A DNA stretch of 64,000 nt, from assembly GCA_900113425.1 (NCBI GenBank), contig FOZF01000001.1, forward strand, positions 104,884 through 168,883, given 5' to 3'. The position numbers and the translations under genes are program-made. This stretch comes from Stenotrophomonas maltophilia (GTDB lineage: Bacteria; Pseudomonadota; Gammaproteobacteria; Xanthomonadales; Xanthomonadaceae). Below are positions 34,123 through 44,318 of the stretch, piece by piece (position 1 is the first letter of the stretch; every line of letters starts with the position of its first letter). Below the pieces are notes generated by a model. That model was not told the DNA's origin. It did not search any database and saw only the letters and a program-made list of their open reading frames with translations.

Positions 34123-36827
34123 TGATATCGACTTCGTCCAACAGCGCTGGCCACCGCAGCACGCGGCATGGCCGGCGGGTGCTTTACGCTGCGCTGCTGT
34201 GCATGGCGACCGCCGCGTCGGCCGCCGCACCGCGGCCGTGGCTGGATGCGTCGGCCAGCTTCGAGCAGCGGGCCGCATCGCTGGTCGCACAGATGACGCT
34301 GGAGGAAAAGGCCGCGCAGATGCAGAATGCCGCGCCGGCGATCGAGCGCCTCGGCGTGCCGGCCTACGACTGGTGGAACGAGGGGCTTCATGGCGTGGCG
34401 CGGGCAGGGCAGGCCACTGTCTTTCCACAGGCCATCGGCCTGGCAGCAACGTTCGACGTGCCGCTGATGGGCGAGGTGGCGACGACCATCAGCGACGAGG
34501 CCCGCGCCAAGCATCACCAGTTTCTCCGCGAAGGCTCGCACGGTCGCTACCAGGGGCTCACGTTCTGGTCGCCGAACGTCAACATCTTCCGTGACCCGCG
34601 CTGGGGGCGTGGCCAGGAAACCTACGGCGAGGATCCCTTCCTGACTGCCCGCATGGGCGTTGCCTTCGTGCGTGGCCTGCAGGGCGACGACCCGGTGTAC
34701 CGCAAGCTCGATGCCACGGCCAAGCATCTGGCCGTGCACAGCGGGCCGGAGGCTGACCGTCACCACTTCGACGCGCGGCCCAGCCGGCGCGACCTGTACG
34801 ACACCTACCTGCCGGCGTTCGAGGCGCTGGTGAAGGAGGGCGATGTCGATGCGGTGATGGGCGCGTACAACCGGGTGTACGGCGAGTCGGCCAGTGCCAG
34901 CCGGTTCCTGCTGCGCGACGTGCTGCGGCGTGACTGGGGCTTCAAGGGCTACGTGGTCTCGGACTGCTGGGCCATTGTCGATATCTGGAAACATCACCGG
35001 ATCGTTGCCACCCGCGAAGCCGCCGCAGCGCTGGCCGTCAGGAATGGCACCGAGCTGGAGTGCGGACAGGAGTACGCCACGCTGCCCGCAGCCGTGCGCC
35101 AGGGCTTGATCACCGAAGCGGAGATCGACGACGCGGTGACACGCCTGTTCGCCGCACGGATGCGCCTGGGCATGTTCGATCCACCGGACCGGGTGCGCTG
35201 GGCGCGGATTCCCGCCTCGGTCAACCAGGCGCCCGCGCACGACACCCTGGCGCTGAAGGCCGCGCAGGAATCGCTGGTCCTGCTGAAGAACGAGGGGGTA
35301 TTGCCGTTGTCGCGTGACCTCAAGCGCATTGCCGTGGTCGGTCCCACGGCTGACGACACCATGGCGCTGCTCGGCAACTACTTCGGCACACCGGCCGCGC
35401 CGGTCACGATACTGCAGGGCATCCGCGATGCGGCGAAGGGCATCGACGTGCGCTACGCCCGTGGCGTGGACCTGGTGGAGGGGCGTGATGATCCCAGCGC
35501 GACGCCGCTGATCGAGCCGACGTTCCTGCGGCCGTCGGCGGCATCGACCGAGCGTGGCCTGCGTGGCGAGTACTTCCGCACGGCCGACCTGTCGGGCACA
35601 CCGGCACTGGTCCGCACCGACGCGCAGATCGGGTTCCGCTGGGACCGCGGCTCGCCAACCGACAATCTGCTCGCCCGCGGCGAGGCGGCGCCGGGGCAGG
35701 GCATTCCGAGCGATGGTTTCAGCATCCGCTGGACCGGGCAGCTGCTGCCACCGGTATCCGGGCGCTATCGGCTGGAGGTGGCCGGCGACGACGGCTTCCG
35801 GCTGTATCTGGACGGCAAGCGCGTGCTGGATCACTGGGTGAACACGGATCGTCTGCACGCCGAAGGCATCGACGTCGATCTGCAGGCGGGCCGCGCCTAT
35901 GAGCTGAAGCTGGAGTACTACGACGACGAGCGCGATGCGGGCGTGCGGCTGGGCTGGCGCATGCCGGGCGCCAAGGCACCCTTCGACGAAGCCCTTGATG
36001 CGGCCCGCGATGCCGATGTCGTGGTGTTTGTCGGTGGTCTCACCGGCGACGTCGAGGGCGAGGAGATGACCGTCAACTATCCGGGCTTCGCGGGCGGGGA
36101 CCGGACCGATCTGCGGCTGCCTGCACCTCAGCGCACCCTGCTGGAGGCACTGCATGCCACCGGCAAGCCGGTGGTGATGGTGCTGACCGGTGGATCGGCA
36201 ATGGCCGTTGACTGGGCCCAGGACCATCTGCCGGCGATCGTGATGAGCTGGTACCCGGGGCAGCGCGGCGGCACCGCCGTGGGCCAGGCGCTGTTCGGCG
36301 ACGTCAACCCCGCAGGTCGTCTGCCTGTGACCTTCTACAAGGCCGGTGAAACGCTGCCCGCGTTCGACGACTACAGCATGGAGGGCCGTACCTACCGCTA
36401 CTTCCGTGGCACTCCCCTGTATCCGTTCGGGCACGGACTCTCGTACACCCGCTTCGATTACGCAGCACTGCGCATTGATGCGGACACGATCAGTGCCGAT
36501 GGCCGGCTGGGTGTGCAGGTGGACGTGACCAACACCGGCACGCGCAGTGGTGACGAGGTCGTGCAGCTCTATGTGCGACGCCAGCAGGCCGGCAGCGACG
36601 AGGCCGTGCAGGAACTGCGTGGCTTCCAGCGCGTCCATCTCGCCGCCGGCGAACGGCGCACCGTGACATTCGCGCTTGAGGCACCGCGGGACCTGCGCCG
36701 TTATGACGAAGCGGGCGGTGCCTATGCGGTGCTGCCCGGGGCCTACGAGGTGCGGGTCGGCGCTTCGAGTGCCGATATCCGTGCGCGGGCTGGGTTCTCG
36801 GTGGAGGCCGTGCATGGCAAGCACTGA
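34119..36827 (+). CDS. GH3 beta-xylosidase with PA14 insertion
   Basis: The 902-residue exported enzyme (signal cleavage near ASAAAP) shows YDWWNEGLHGVARAG, FWSPNVNIFRDPRWGR, ATAKHLAVHSG and YVVSDCWAI, whose Asp282 is the nucleophile. The WWNEGLHG pattern is typical of the xylosidase/arabinosidase branch of GH3. A PA14 domain (about 481-614, RGLRGEYFRTADLSG to RDAGVRLGW) is inserted in the second domain, and a fibronectin-like domain ends the protein. AGGAG precedes two tandem ATG codons at 34119 and 34122; the second has better spacing. Its end overlaps the transporter start by 14 nt. Confidence 0.94.
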   Translation: MMISTSSNSAGHRSTRHGRRVLYAALLCMATAASAAAPRPWLDASASFEQRAASLVAQMTLEEKAAQMQNAAPAIERLGVPAYDWWNEGLHGVARAGQATVFPQAIGLAATFDVPLMGEVATTISDEARAKHHQFLREGSHGRYQGLTFWSPNVNIFRDPRWGRGQETYGEDPFLTARMGVAFVRGLQGDDPVYRKLDATAKHLAVHSGPEADRHHFDARPSRRDLYDTYLPAFEALVKEGDVDAVMGAYNRVYGESASASRFLLRDVLRRDWGFKGYVVSDCWAIVDIWKHHRIVATREAAAALAVRNGTELECGQEYATLPAAVRQGLITEAEIDDAVTRLFAARMRLGMFDPPDRVRWARIPASVNQAPAHDTLALKAAQESLVLLKNEGVLPLSRDLKRIAVVGPTADDTMALLGNYFGTPAAPVTILQGIRDAAKGIDVRYARGVDLVEGRDDPSATPLIEPTFLRPSAASTERGLRGEYFRTADLSGTPALVRTDAQIGFRWDRGSPTDNLLARGEAAPGQGIPSDGFSIRWTGQLLPPVSGRYRLEVAGDDGFRLYLDGKRVLDHWVNTDRLHAEGIDVDLQAGRAYELKLEYYDDERDAGVRLGWRMPGAKAPFDEALDAARDADVVVFVGGLTGDVEGEEMTVNYPGFAGGDRTDLRLPAPQRTLLEALHATGKPVVMVLTGGSAMAVDWAQDHLPAIVMSWYPGQRGGTAVGQALFGDVNPAGRLPVTFYKAGETLPAFDDYSMEGRTYRYFRGTPLYPFGHGLSYTRFDYAALRIDADTISADGRLGVQVDVTNTGTRSGDEVVQLYVRRQQAGSDEAVQELRGFQRVHLAAGERRTVTFALEAPRDLRRYDEAGGAYAVLPGAYEVRVGASSADIRARAGFSVEAVHGKH

Positions 36828-38298
36828 ACACACGCTCACGGTGCGCGAGAAGCTGGGCTACAGCCTGGGCGATCTCGCGGCGAACCTGATCTTCCAGACC
36901 CTGATCACCTATCTGGCGTTCTTCTACACCGATGTCTACCGGCTGCCGCCCGCAACCGCGGCTACGATCATCTTCGTGGTCGGCATGCTCGGCGCGTTCG
37001 CTTTCACCCCGCTGATCGGCATCGCCGCAGACCGCACCTCGACGCGGTGGGGGCGGTTCCGTCCGTGGATCCTGTGGACGGCGATCCCGTTCGGCGTGCT
37101 GTCGCTGCTGGCCTTCAGCACCCCAGAGCTGGGCGAGCGCGGCAAGGTCATCTATGCACTGGGCACCTATGCGCTGCTGGTTTTCGTCTATGCGGCGAAC
37201 AATCTGCCTTACTCCGCACTCAGCGGTGTGCTGACCGGCAGCATGGCCCAGCGCAACAGCCTGTCGGCCTACCGTTTCGTGGCCGTGATGATCGCGCAGT
37301 TCATAATCCAGGTCCTGCTGATGCCGCTGGTGCTGATCCTGGGTGACGGTGACCGTGTGCGCGGCTTCGAACAGGTGATGACCGTGTTCGCCATCGTCGG
37401 CACGGTGTTTTTCCTGATCACCTTCGCCACCACGCGCGAGCGCATCGTCCCCACCCGCGAGCAGACCGGGGGCGTGCTGCAGGACCTGTCGGACCTGCTG
37501 CACAACCGGCCTTGGCAGGTGATGCTGGCCCTGACCGTGCTGGTGTTCATCAACCTGGCGCTGAAGGGCGGCACGTACATCTACTACTTCCAGTACTACA
37601 TGAGCGACGCTGCGCTGGCCGGCTTCCTGGAAAACTCAGGATTCAACGGCCTGATCAGGGCGCTGAATGCAGGTCTGGGCAGCGCCGGATTCGCCGGCTT
37701 CAGCTGGCCCAAGGACGCGGCGACTTCGGCCTTCAGCCTGTTCAATGCCTGCGGAATCATCTGCATGATCCTGGGCATCGGCGTATCGCGACGGCTGGCA
37801 GACCGCTTCGGCAAGCGTGACGTCTTCGGTGGCGCACTGTTCATCTCCACCCTGTTCCTGCTGGCCTTCTACCTGTTTCCGCCGACGGCGGTCGGCGTGG
37901 CCTTTGCTGCCTTCATGCTGCATGGATTCTGCTACGGCATCACCATCCCGCTGCTGTGGGCGATGATCGCCGACGTTGCCGACTACTCGGAATGGAAGAA
38001 CCATCGCCGGGCCACCGCGATCATCTTCTCGGCGATGCTGTGCGGCCTGAAGATCGGCCTCAGCGTGGGAGGCGCCCTGGTCGCCGGCATTCTTGCCCAC
38101 TACGGCTACCAGGCGGGCGTGGCGACACAGCCCGAGGGCGTGGTCGAGGGCATCCGCCTGACCGTGAGCGTCTACTGCTCCCTTCCTTTCCTGCTCGCTG
38201 TGGCGCTGCTGTTCGCGTACGAAATCGACAAGCGCGCGGAAGCCCGCATCGAACAGGACCTCCAACTGCGTCGCCGCACGGCCGACGCGTCCGCGTAA
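36814..38298 (+). CDS. GPH-family glycoside/pentoside:cation symporter (XynP/MelB-like)
   Basis: 494 residues with 12 hydrophobic helices and the GPH-family start REKLGYSLGDLAANLIFQTLI, then LIGIAADRTSTRWGRFRPW and WAMIADVADYSEW, hallmarks of MelB/XylP-type sodium or proton symporters. It should import xylosides or small xylo-oligosaccharides from the periplasm, complementing the monosaccharide porter of the xylB operon and feeding the cytoplasmic GH43 encoded next. Confidence 0.93.
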   Translation: MASTEHTLTVREKLGYSLGDLAANLIFQTLITYLAFFYTDVYRLPPATAATIIFVVGMLGAFAFTPLIGIAADRTSTRWGRFRPWILWTAIPFGVLSLLAFSTPELGERGKVIYALGTYALLVFVYAANNLPYSALSGVLTGSMAQRNSLSAYRFVAVMIAQFIIQVLLMPLVLILGDGDRVRGFEQVMTVFAIVGTVFFLITFATTRERIVPTREQTGGVLQDLSDLLHNRPWQVMLALTVLVFINLALKGGTYIYYFQYYMSDAALAGFLENSGFNGLIRALNAGLGSAGFAGFSWPKDAATSAFSLFNACGIICMILGIGVSRRLADRFGKRDVFGGALFISTLFLLAFYLFPPTAVGVAFAAFMLHGFCYGITIPLLWAMIADVADYSEWKNHRRATAIIFSAMLCGLKIGLSVGGALVAGILAHYGYQAGVATQPEGVVEGIRLTVSVYCSLPFLLAVALLFAYEIDKRAEARIEQDLQLRRRTADASA

Positions 38299-38305
38299 CC
38301 CAACG

Positions 38306-39352
38306 ATGACGACCATGATCGACCTCTCCCCAGGCGACGACGGCCGGGCCGACGACGCCCGCCTCGCCCAGCTCACCCGGCACGCCATCTCGCAGCCGCT
38401 GGTGACCCATATCTTCACCGCCGATCCGTCCGCCCATGTATTCGAGGGAAGGATCTACATCTATCCCTCGCACGACATCGACGGCGGCCAGCCGTTCGAC
38501 GACGAGGGTGGGCACTTCGGCATGCAGGACTATCACGTACTGCGGATGGATGCGCCCGACGGCGACGCCATCGATTGCGGCCGGGCACTGCACCTTGACG
38601 ATGTGCCGTGGGCGCACAAGCAGATGTGGGCCCCCGACGCCGCCTGCCGCGACGGGCGTTACTACTTCTATTTCCCGGCCAAGGATGCGCAGGGCCTGTT
38701 CCGCATCGGCGTGGCGGTCGGCGAACGGCCGGAGGGGCCTTTCATTCCCCGGCCCGAACCGATGCAGGGCGCGTACTCGATCGACCCGGCCGTATTCGAG
38801 GACGAGGACGGCAGCCACTATCTGTACTTCGGCGGCATCTGGGGCGGACAGCTGCAGCACTATCGTGACAATCGGTACGACGCCGCGCACGAGGAGCCGA
38901 CAGGCAGTGCGCCGGCGCTGGGGCCGAGGGTGGGCCGGCTCGATGCCGGCATGACCGAACTGGCCGAACCCACGCGCGAGGTGCAGATCCTGGACGAGCA
39001 CGGTCAACCGCTGCGCGCGGACGATCATGCGCGCCGCTTCTTTGAAGGACCGTGGGTGCACAAGTATCAGGGCCGCTACTACCTGTCCTATTCCACGGGC
39101 AACACGCACCTGCTGTGCTACGCGATCGGCGACAGCCCGTATGGCCCGTTTACCTATGCCGGCGTACTGCTGACGCCCGTGGTGGGCTGGACCACGCACC
39201 ACTCCATCTGCAGCTTCAAGGGACAGTGGTATCTGTTCTACCACGATGCGCTGATGTCCGGCGGCGTCACGCATCTGCGCTCGGCCAAGTGCACGCCGCT
39301 GCACATGGAGGCCGATGGCCGCATCCGGACCATCGACCCCTATGGTGCATGA
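38306..39352 (+). CDS. Cytoplasmic GH43 glycosidase (xylosidase/arabinofuranosidase)
   Basis: 348 residues without a signal peptide. The three acidic residues are visible in FTADPSAHVF, YSIDPAVFEDEDG and FEGPWVHKYQGRYY. Length and the lone propeller (no C-terminal sandwich) distinguish it from the exported GH43 upstream. With the GPH importer directly before it (7-bp gap), it probably splits imported xylobiose or arabinosyl-xylose inside the cell. Alternative ATG at 38315. The stop lies inside the epimerase coding region. Confidence 0.92.
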   Translation: MTTMIDLSPGDDGRADDARLAQLTRHAISQPLVTHIFTADPSAHVFEGRIYIYPSHDIDGGQPFDDEGGHFGMQDYHVLRMDAPDGDAIDCGRALHLDDVPWAHKQMWAPDAACRDGRYYFYFPAKDAQGLFRIGVAVGERPEGPFIPRPEPMQGAYSIDPAVFEDEDGSHYLYFGGIWGGQLQHYRDNRYDAAHEEPTGSAPALGPRVGRLDAGMTELAEPTREVQILDEHGQPLRADDHARRFFEGPWVHKYQGRYYLSYSTGNTHLLCYAIGDSPYGPFTYAGVLLTPVVGWTTHHSICSFKGQWYLFYHDALMSGGVTHLRSAKCTPLHMEADGRIRTIDPYGA

Positions 39353-40193
39353 GCGCAGGCTGCCGGTGGACGACGCACTCGCCCCGCTGCCGCCCGGAGA
39401 GCTGCACTGGCTGCAGGCAGGCGATCTCGAAGTGGCGCTGGCGGCCGGGGCAGGGGGGCGCCTGGCACAGATGCGTTACCGGGGCGTGGACTGGCTGGTG
39501 GACGCAGGGGAGGGTGGAGCGGCGACGATCGCCTGGGGCTGCTATCCGATGGTGCCGTGGGCTGGGCGCATCCGTCGTGGACGCTTCAGCTTCAACGGTG
39601 CACCCCATGCATTGCCGGTCAACTTCGGCGGGCACGCCATTCACGGGGTCGGCTTCTCCAGGCCCTGGCAGATCGACAGCCTCGACGCGACGAGTGCCAC
39701 GCTGACGCTTGATCTGCCGCGTGACAGGTACTGGCCCTTCGGTGGCGTCGCGCGACAGGTCATACGCCTGCAGGCACACCGCCTGCAGTTGCAGCTCTCG
39801 GTCGAGGCTGCGCAGCAGGCCATGCCGGCAGTACTGGGCTGGCACCCGTGGTTCCGCAAACCGGACCGGCTGCTGTTCAACCCTCGCGCGATGTACCCGC
39901 GTGACGAGGAGGGTATTGCCGTTCTGCCGTGCGTGCCGCCCGCGCCAGGTCCATGGGATGACTGTTTCATCACCGACCGTGATCGTGACATCACGCTGGT
40001 GCGCGACGGGCAGTGCCTGCGGCTGCGATCGGACGGCGACCACTGGGTCGTCTACGACGGCGCCCCGCACGCTACCTGCGTCGAGCCCCAGAGCGGGCCG
40101 CCTGATGGCTTCACGCTTGCGCCGCACCGGCTGCAGCCCGGTCAGCAGCTGGCGCAGACGTTCGAGCTGGCCTGGGAGCAGGACGTCCCCTGA
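39342..40193 (+). CDS. Aldose 1-epimerase (mutarotase) family protein
   Basis: 283 residues, no signal peptide. It shows GHAIHGVGFSRPW with a conserved His, LGWHPWFRKP with the second His, and VEPQSGPPDGF with the likely catalytic Glu. It would interconvert anomers of xylose or arabinose released in the cytoplasm and so speed entry into xylose isomerase. ATG 39342 overlaps the GH43 end by 11 nt; no strong ribosome-binding site is seen, consistent with coupling. It ends the operon and faces the OprB gene. Confidence 0.88.
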   Translation: MVHERRLPVDDALAPLPPGELHWLQAGDLEVALAAGAGGRLAQMRYRGVDWLVDAGEGGAATIAWGCYPMVPWAGRIRRGRFSFNGAPHALPVNFGGHAIHGVGFSRPWQIDSLDATSATLTLDLPRDRYWPFGGVARQVIRLQAHRLQLQLSVEAAQQAMPAVLGWHPWFRKPDRLLFNPRAMYPRDEEGIAVLPCVPPAPGPWDDCFITDRDRDITLVRDGQCLRLRSDGDHWVVYDGAPHATCVEPQSGPPDGFTLAPHRLQPGQQLAQTFELAWEQDVP

Positions 40194-40241
40194 ACTGCCG
40201 CGCGGTTCAGCGCAGGGCGGGAACTGCGGCGGAGTGTGCCG

Positions 40242-41495
40242 CTACAGGCTCCAGTCGATGCGCAGGCCTGCAATCAGCGCATCCGGCAGGTCACGCTGCC
40301 GCGCAGGTTCGTTGAACTGGTCAGGATGGACGATGTAGTGCAGGTTCGGCGCAATCCGCAGCTGTGGGGTGAGCTGCATGCCGTAGCTCAGTTCCATCAT
40401 CACCTGGCTCCCGTGCGGGGTGCCGCTGCCACCGGCTGCGGCACGCGCCAGGCGGAGGTTTTCCAGGGCGATGCCGCTGTACTTCTGCTGGGTCACGACG
40501 AAGGCGATGCTGTCCTGCGGGCGGCTGGCGAAGGTACCTTTCTGCACCAGGCCGGCCTGCAGAAAGTGATCCTCGATCAACTGGCCGGAGGTGCCCTTGA
40601 GCACAGCGCCGAAGACCGTCAGGCCGCGACCGCTGCCATCACCGGTCAGCTGCTGCTCGAAACGGGCAAATGCACCGGAGCGGCCGTGGCGGTTCGCGTA
40701 GTCCTGGCCACTGAGCACGGCGGGCATTCCGTTGACGTCGCGCAACGGATCACGATAGGTCGAGTTGTCCTGCCAGCCCCCCAGTTCATACCGGGCCCGC
40801 AATCGTGCCGACGCTGGGCTGCGCCAGCCGATCGTGTACGGCACGATCCAGCCGGTGGCCTGGCGCGTGCTCCATTTCAGGCCGTGCTGGCCGTCTTCGG
40901 CCTGGCTCGGATCGACCTGGTAGGCGCCGACGCGCAGGTAGACATCCGGCGTCAACCAGGTGGTGGCATCGGCCATCCAGCTCGACACCGGCCACCAGGT
41001 GAAGTTGCTGGTGCGGAACACGTAGGTCGGGTTGCCGCAGGCCGAATTGCCCTGGAAGTACTGACAAAGCTCGGAGCCGAGGAAGTGGATGTTGGCGACG
41101 CTGCGCCCGGCTTCAAGCACCAGGCGGTCGTCGAGCAGTTTCTGCTCGAGGGTCAGATTGGCCAGGCGCGTCCCCTGGCCGCCGTAGATCTCCTGCACCG
41201 AGGTGCTGTTGCCGGTGCTGCTCGCAGCGAGATTGGTGCCATGGCGGTTGATGCCGTAGGCCTTGATTGTTGCACCCTGCCAGCCGAACGCGGCCTCCAG
41301 GTTCACGTCGGCGCCGAACATCAGCTGGCCGGCATAGGCCGTGCCGCTGTTCTTGCCGCCGTCGAGCGTGGCCGCGGCTTCGCCGGTGTAAGAGAGCTTG
41401 GGTGAAACGACCTCGCCCGGGTCGGCCGCCGCGGCCAGCGAAGGCAGCGTCAGCAGGAGCGCGGGCAGCAGCAGGCGGCAGGAGGTGCGGGGCAT
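40242..41495 (-). CDS. oprB: OprB-family carbohydrate-selective porin
   Basis: 417 residues with a signal peptide ending SLAAAADPGE and a beta-barrel pattern. ELCQYFQGNSACGNPT and FTWWPVSSWMADATTWLTPDVYLRVGAYQVDPSQA are typical OprB segments. It sits 82 bp downstream of fruA on the same strand, as the likely fourth gene of the fruBKA operon, so it should let fructose or sucrose-derived sugar across the outer membrane. The last residue is Leu rather than Phe. Confidence 0.9.
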   Translation of the reverse strand: MPRTSCRLLLPALLLTLPSLAAAADPGEVVSPKLSYTGEAAATLDGGKNSGTAYAGQLMFGADVNLEAAFGWQGATIKAYGINRHGTNLAASSTGNSTSVQEIYGGQGTRLANLTLEQKLLDDRLVLEAGRSVANIHFLGSELCQYFQGNSACGNPTYVFRTSNFTWWPVSSWMADATTWLTPDVYLRVGAYQVDPSQAEDGQHGLKWSTRQATGWIVPYTIGWRSPASARLRARYELGGWQDNSTYRDPLRDVNGMPAVLSGQDYANRHGRSGAFARFEQQLTGDGSGRGLTVFGAVLKGTSGQLIEDHFLQAGLVQKGTFASRPQDSIAFVVTQQKYSGIALENLRLARAAAGGSGTPHGSQVMMELSYGMQLTPQLRIAPNLHYIVHPDQFNEPARQRDLPDALIAGLRIDWSL

Positions 41496-41577
41496 GGGCG
41501 GAAATCCTGTAGATGGGCGATGACGCGGCCCCCGGAAGCGCCGGGGACAGGCCGAGTGATCAATGCAGGGAGAACGG

Positions 41578-43278
41578 TCAGGCCGCAGCGGTGACCGGCT
41601 TCTTGAGCAGGCGCAGCGCGAGCGCAGTCACGGTGACGCCGGCCAGCAGCGCCAGCAGGTAGATGCCGAGATGGGTGACCGCGTTCGGGATCGGCAGCAC
41701 GAACACGCCACCATGGGGCACCTTCAGTTCGACGCCGGCGGCCATCGAGATCGCGCCGGCCACGGCCGAGCCGAGGGTCAGCGCCGGAATGGTGCGCAGC
41801 GGATCGCGCGCGGCGTAGGGGATCGCGCCTTCAGTAACGAAACTGAGGCCGAGCACGCCGGCGGCTCCGGCAGTGCCGCGCTCCTCGGCCGTGAAGCGGT
41901 TGCTGAACAGCCACGTCGCCAATGCGATGCCCAATGGCGGCGTCATGCCACCGATCATCGTCGCTGCCATCGGCGTGTAGACCTGGCTGGAGATCAATGC
42001 AGTGGAGAACGCGTAGGAGGCCTTGTTGACCGGGCCGCCCATGTCCACCGCCATCATTCCGCCCAGCAGCAGACCGAGCAGGATCGCACTGCTGCCCTGC
42101 ATGCCTCGCAGCCATTCGGTCAGCCAGGCCAGCAGCCCTGCGACCGGCGTGCCGATCACGTACATCATCAACAGGCCCACCAGCAGGGTGCCGAGCACGG
42201 GCAGGATCAGTACCGGCTTGAGGCCTTCCAGGCTGCGCGGCAGGCGCAGCGCACGGTTGATCCAGTGCACGCCATAGCCGGCAATGAAGCCGGCCAGGAT
42301 GCCGCCGATGAAGCCTGCGTCCATGTTGACCGCGACCAGCCCGCCGATCATGCCGGGCGCGATGCCGGGGCGGTCGGCGATGGAGTAGGCGATGTAGCCG
42401 GCAAGTGCAGGCACCATCAAGGTGAAGCCGGCCTTGGCGCCGATCTGGAACAGGGACCAGGCCAGCGTGCCCTTGTGTGCATCGTCGAAGGCGTAGATGC
42501 CGCCAAGGGCGAATGCCAGCGCGATCAGCAGGCCGCCTGCGGTCACGAACGGCAGCATGAACGATACGCCGGTCATCAGGTGCTTGTAGGGGCCGGCGCC
42601 CTTGTTCTTCTCGGGTGCGCGGCCCGGGGCAGCCGCGCCGGCGTGGACACTGGCCTCGGCAAGCGCTTTGCGGATCAGGTTCTGGCCGTCGTTGATCGCG
42701 GGCTTGGTGCCACTCTTGAACAAGCGCTTGCCGGCGAAGCGCGACAGGTCCACTTCCCGGTCTGCGGCGATCAGCACCAGGTCGGCGGCAGCGATTTCCT
42801 CGTCGCTCAACGCATCCTGCGCACCGACCGAGCCTTGGGTTTCGACCCGGATTGCGTGGCCAAGCGCCTTGCCGGCCTGCTGCAGGCCTTCGGCCGCCAT
42901 GAACGTGTGGGCGATGCCGGTCGGGCAGGAGGTGACGGCGACGATGCGCTTGCGAGGATCCGCCGCATCGGCCTTTGGCACAGCAGTTTCCAGTGATGCG
43001 AGTGCAGCGAGTGGATCGTCCAGCACTTCGCCGAGGCCGGCGCGCAACACCGTCGCAGTGTCGAAGCGGGTCGTATCGGCCTCGCCGTCGCCCACCAGCA
43101 GGAGCGTCGTCGCAGTGGCGTGTGCGGCATCAAGTGCGCCGGTCACGCCCTGTTCGCTGCGGATCTCGATCGCCAGTTCAAGGCCACGCTGGCGGGCGGC
43201 GCGGCGCAGCGCTTCGGCAGCGAGAACGGCCTCGATGCTGCGCGCGCCAGCGGCGATGATGACGGGGAAAGCGTGCAT
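41578..43278 (-). CDS. fruA: PTS fructose-specific enzyme IIB'BC
   Basis: 566 residues: an N-terminal IIB-like domain lacking the cysteine (about 1-100), a IIB domain with phospho-acceptor Cys118 (VTSCPTGIAHTFM) and a IIC membrane domain with many helices and GGPVNKASYAF and VTEGAIPYAARDP motifs. It imports fructose as fructose 1-phosphate. AGGAG precedes ATG 43278; the longer frame upstream lacks coding character. fruK ends 83 bp upstream. Confidence 0.96.
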   Translation of the reverse strand: MHAFPVIIAAGARSIEAVLAAEALRRAARQRGLELAIEIRSEQGVTGALDAAHATATTLLLVGDGEADTTRFDTATVLRAGLGEVLDDPLAALASLETAVPKADAADPRKRIVAVTSCPTGIAHTFMAAEGLQQAGKALGHAIRVETQGSVGAQDALSDEEIAAADLVLIAADREVDLSRFAGKRLFKSGTKPAINDGQNLIRKALAEASVHAGAAAPGRAPEKNKGAGPYKHLMTGVSFMLPFVTAGGLLIALAFALGGIYAFDDAHKGTLAWSLFQIGAKAGFTLMVPALAGYIAYSIADRPGIAPGMIGGLVAVNMDAGFIGGILAGFIAGYGVHWINRALRLPRSLEGLKPVLILPVLGTLLVGLLMMYVIGTPVAGLLAWLTEWLRGMQGSSAILLGLLLGGMMAVDMGGPVNKASYAFSTALISSQVYTPMAATMIGGMTPPLGIALATWLFSNRFTAEERGTAGAAGVLGLSFVTEGAIPYAARDPLRTIPALTLGSAVAGAISMAAGVELKVPHGGVFVLPIPNAVTHLGIYLLALLAGVTVTALALRLLKKPVTAAA

Positions 43279-43361
43279 GGGAACTCCTGGAATTCTTCGG
43301 GTTCTGTTCTGCGTGAGGCGCTGTGGCCGGCCGTGGGGCCTGCAGTGGCGCCTGCAGGGTT

Positions 43362-44318
43362 TCAATCCAATCGTTCGATCAGTACATCGTCCGTCCACCC
43401 GCGGACCTGCGCCGGATCCAGCCGTCGCGCGTCGCCGCTGTGCAGGCGACTCATCGAAAAGGCCGTTGCCAGGCGCGCGCAGCTGGCCAGCTCGAAGGCC
43501 GGCTCAAGCAGTGCGGCGGCGATACCGGCCACCATGGCGTCGCCCGCACCGACCGTGCTGCCCTGCGACAGACGCGGGGGACGCGCGATCAGTGCGCCGT
43601 CGCGATCCATGAACAGCGCGCCGTCGACGCCCATCGAAATCACCACCAGCGCAACCCCGCGTTCGAGAAGGCGCTGGCCGGCAGCGCGCAGGGCGCTCCG
43701 ATCCGGCAGTGGAGTGCCGGCCCAGGATTCCAGTTCGTGGCGGTTGGGCTTGACCGCATAGGGCACTGACGCGTGTGCGCTGCTCAGGGCGGCGGCAAGC
43801 GCATCGCCGCTGGTGTCCAGCAGCACCCGCGCGCCCGCGCTGCCCGCCTGCGCCTGCAACCGCGCCCATGCATCGGCCGGCAGGCCGGAGGGCAGGCTGC
43901 CGGACAACACCACCGGCAGCTGCGGCTGGACCACGGCGGCAAGCCGTCGGCACACCGCATCCAGATCGGCGCCGCTCACGGGCAGGCCGGGCAGGTTGAT
44001 GTCAGTGGTCTCGCCGTGGGTCTCATCCACAAGCTTGATGTTGGTGCGGGTCCGGCCCGGCACGCGCAGGCAGCCGTCGTCGATGCCACGCGCCGAGAAC
44101 AGCGCACTGAACACGCCCGGGTTGTCCTCGCCGATCACACCCAGTGCGGCCGTTGGCACGCCCCAGTCGGCCAGGCAGGCGGCAACATTGATGCCTTTGC
44201 CACCCGCGTCGTCGCGGCTGCTGAAGGCACGGTGCACATGCCCCGGCTGCAGGCCCGCCAGGCGCACGGTCTGGTCGATCGCCGGGTTCAGGGTGACGGT
44301 GACGGCGCGGGTGTTCAT
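43362..44318 (-). CDS. fruK: 1-phosphofructokinase
   Basis: 318 residues of the PfkB family with TLNPAIDQTV at the N-terminus, DDAGGKGINVAACLADWG (sugar binding) and STVGAGDAMVAGI with the catalytic Asp near the C-terminus. It converts fructose 1-phosphate to fructose 1,6-bisphosphate. Its ATG overlaps the fruB stop by 4 nt. Confidence 0.96.
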   Translation of the reverse strand: MNTRAVTVTLNPAIDQTVRLAGLQPGHVHRAFSSRDDAGGKGINVAACLADWGVPTAALGVIGEDNPGVFSALFSARGIDDGCLRVPGRTRTNIKLVDETHGETTDINLPGLPVSGADLDAVCRRLAAVVQPQLPVVLSGSLPSGLPADAWARLQAQAGSAGARVLLDTSGDALAAALSSAHASVPYAVKPNRHELESWAGTPLPDRSALRAAGQRLLERGVALVVISMGVDGALFMDRDGALIARPPRLSQGSTVGAGDAMVAGIAAALLEPAFELASCARLATAFSMSRLHSGDARRLDPAQVRGWTDDVLIERLD

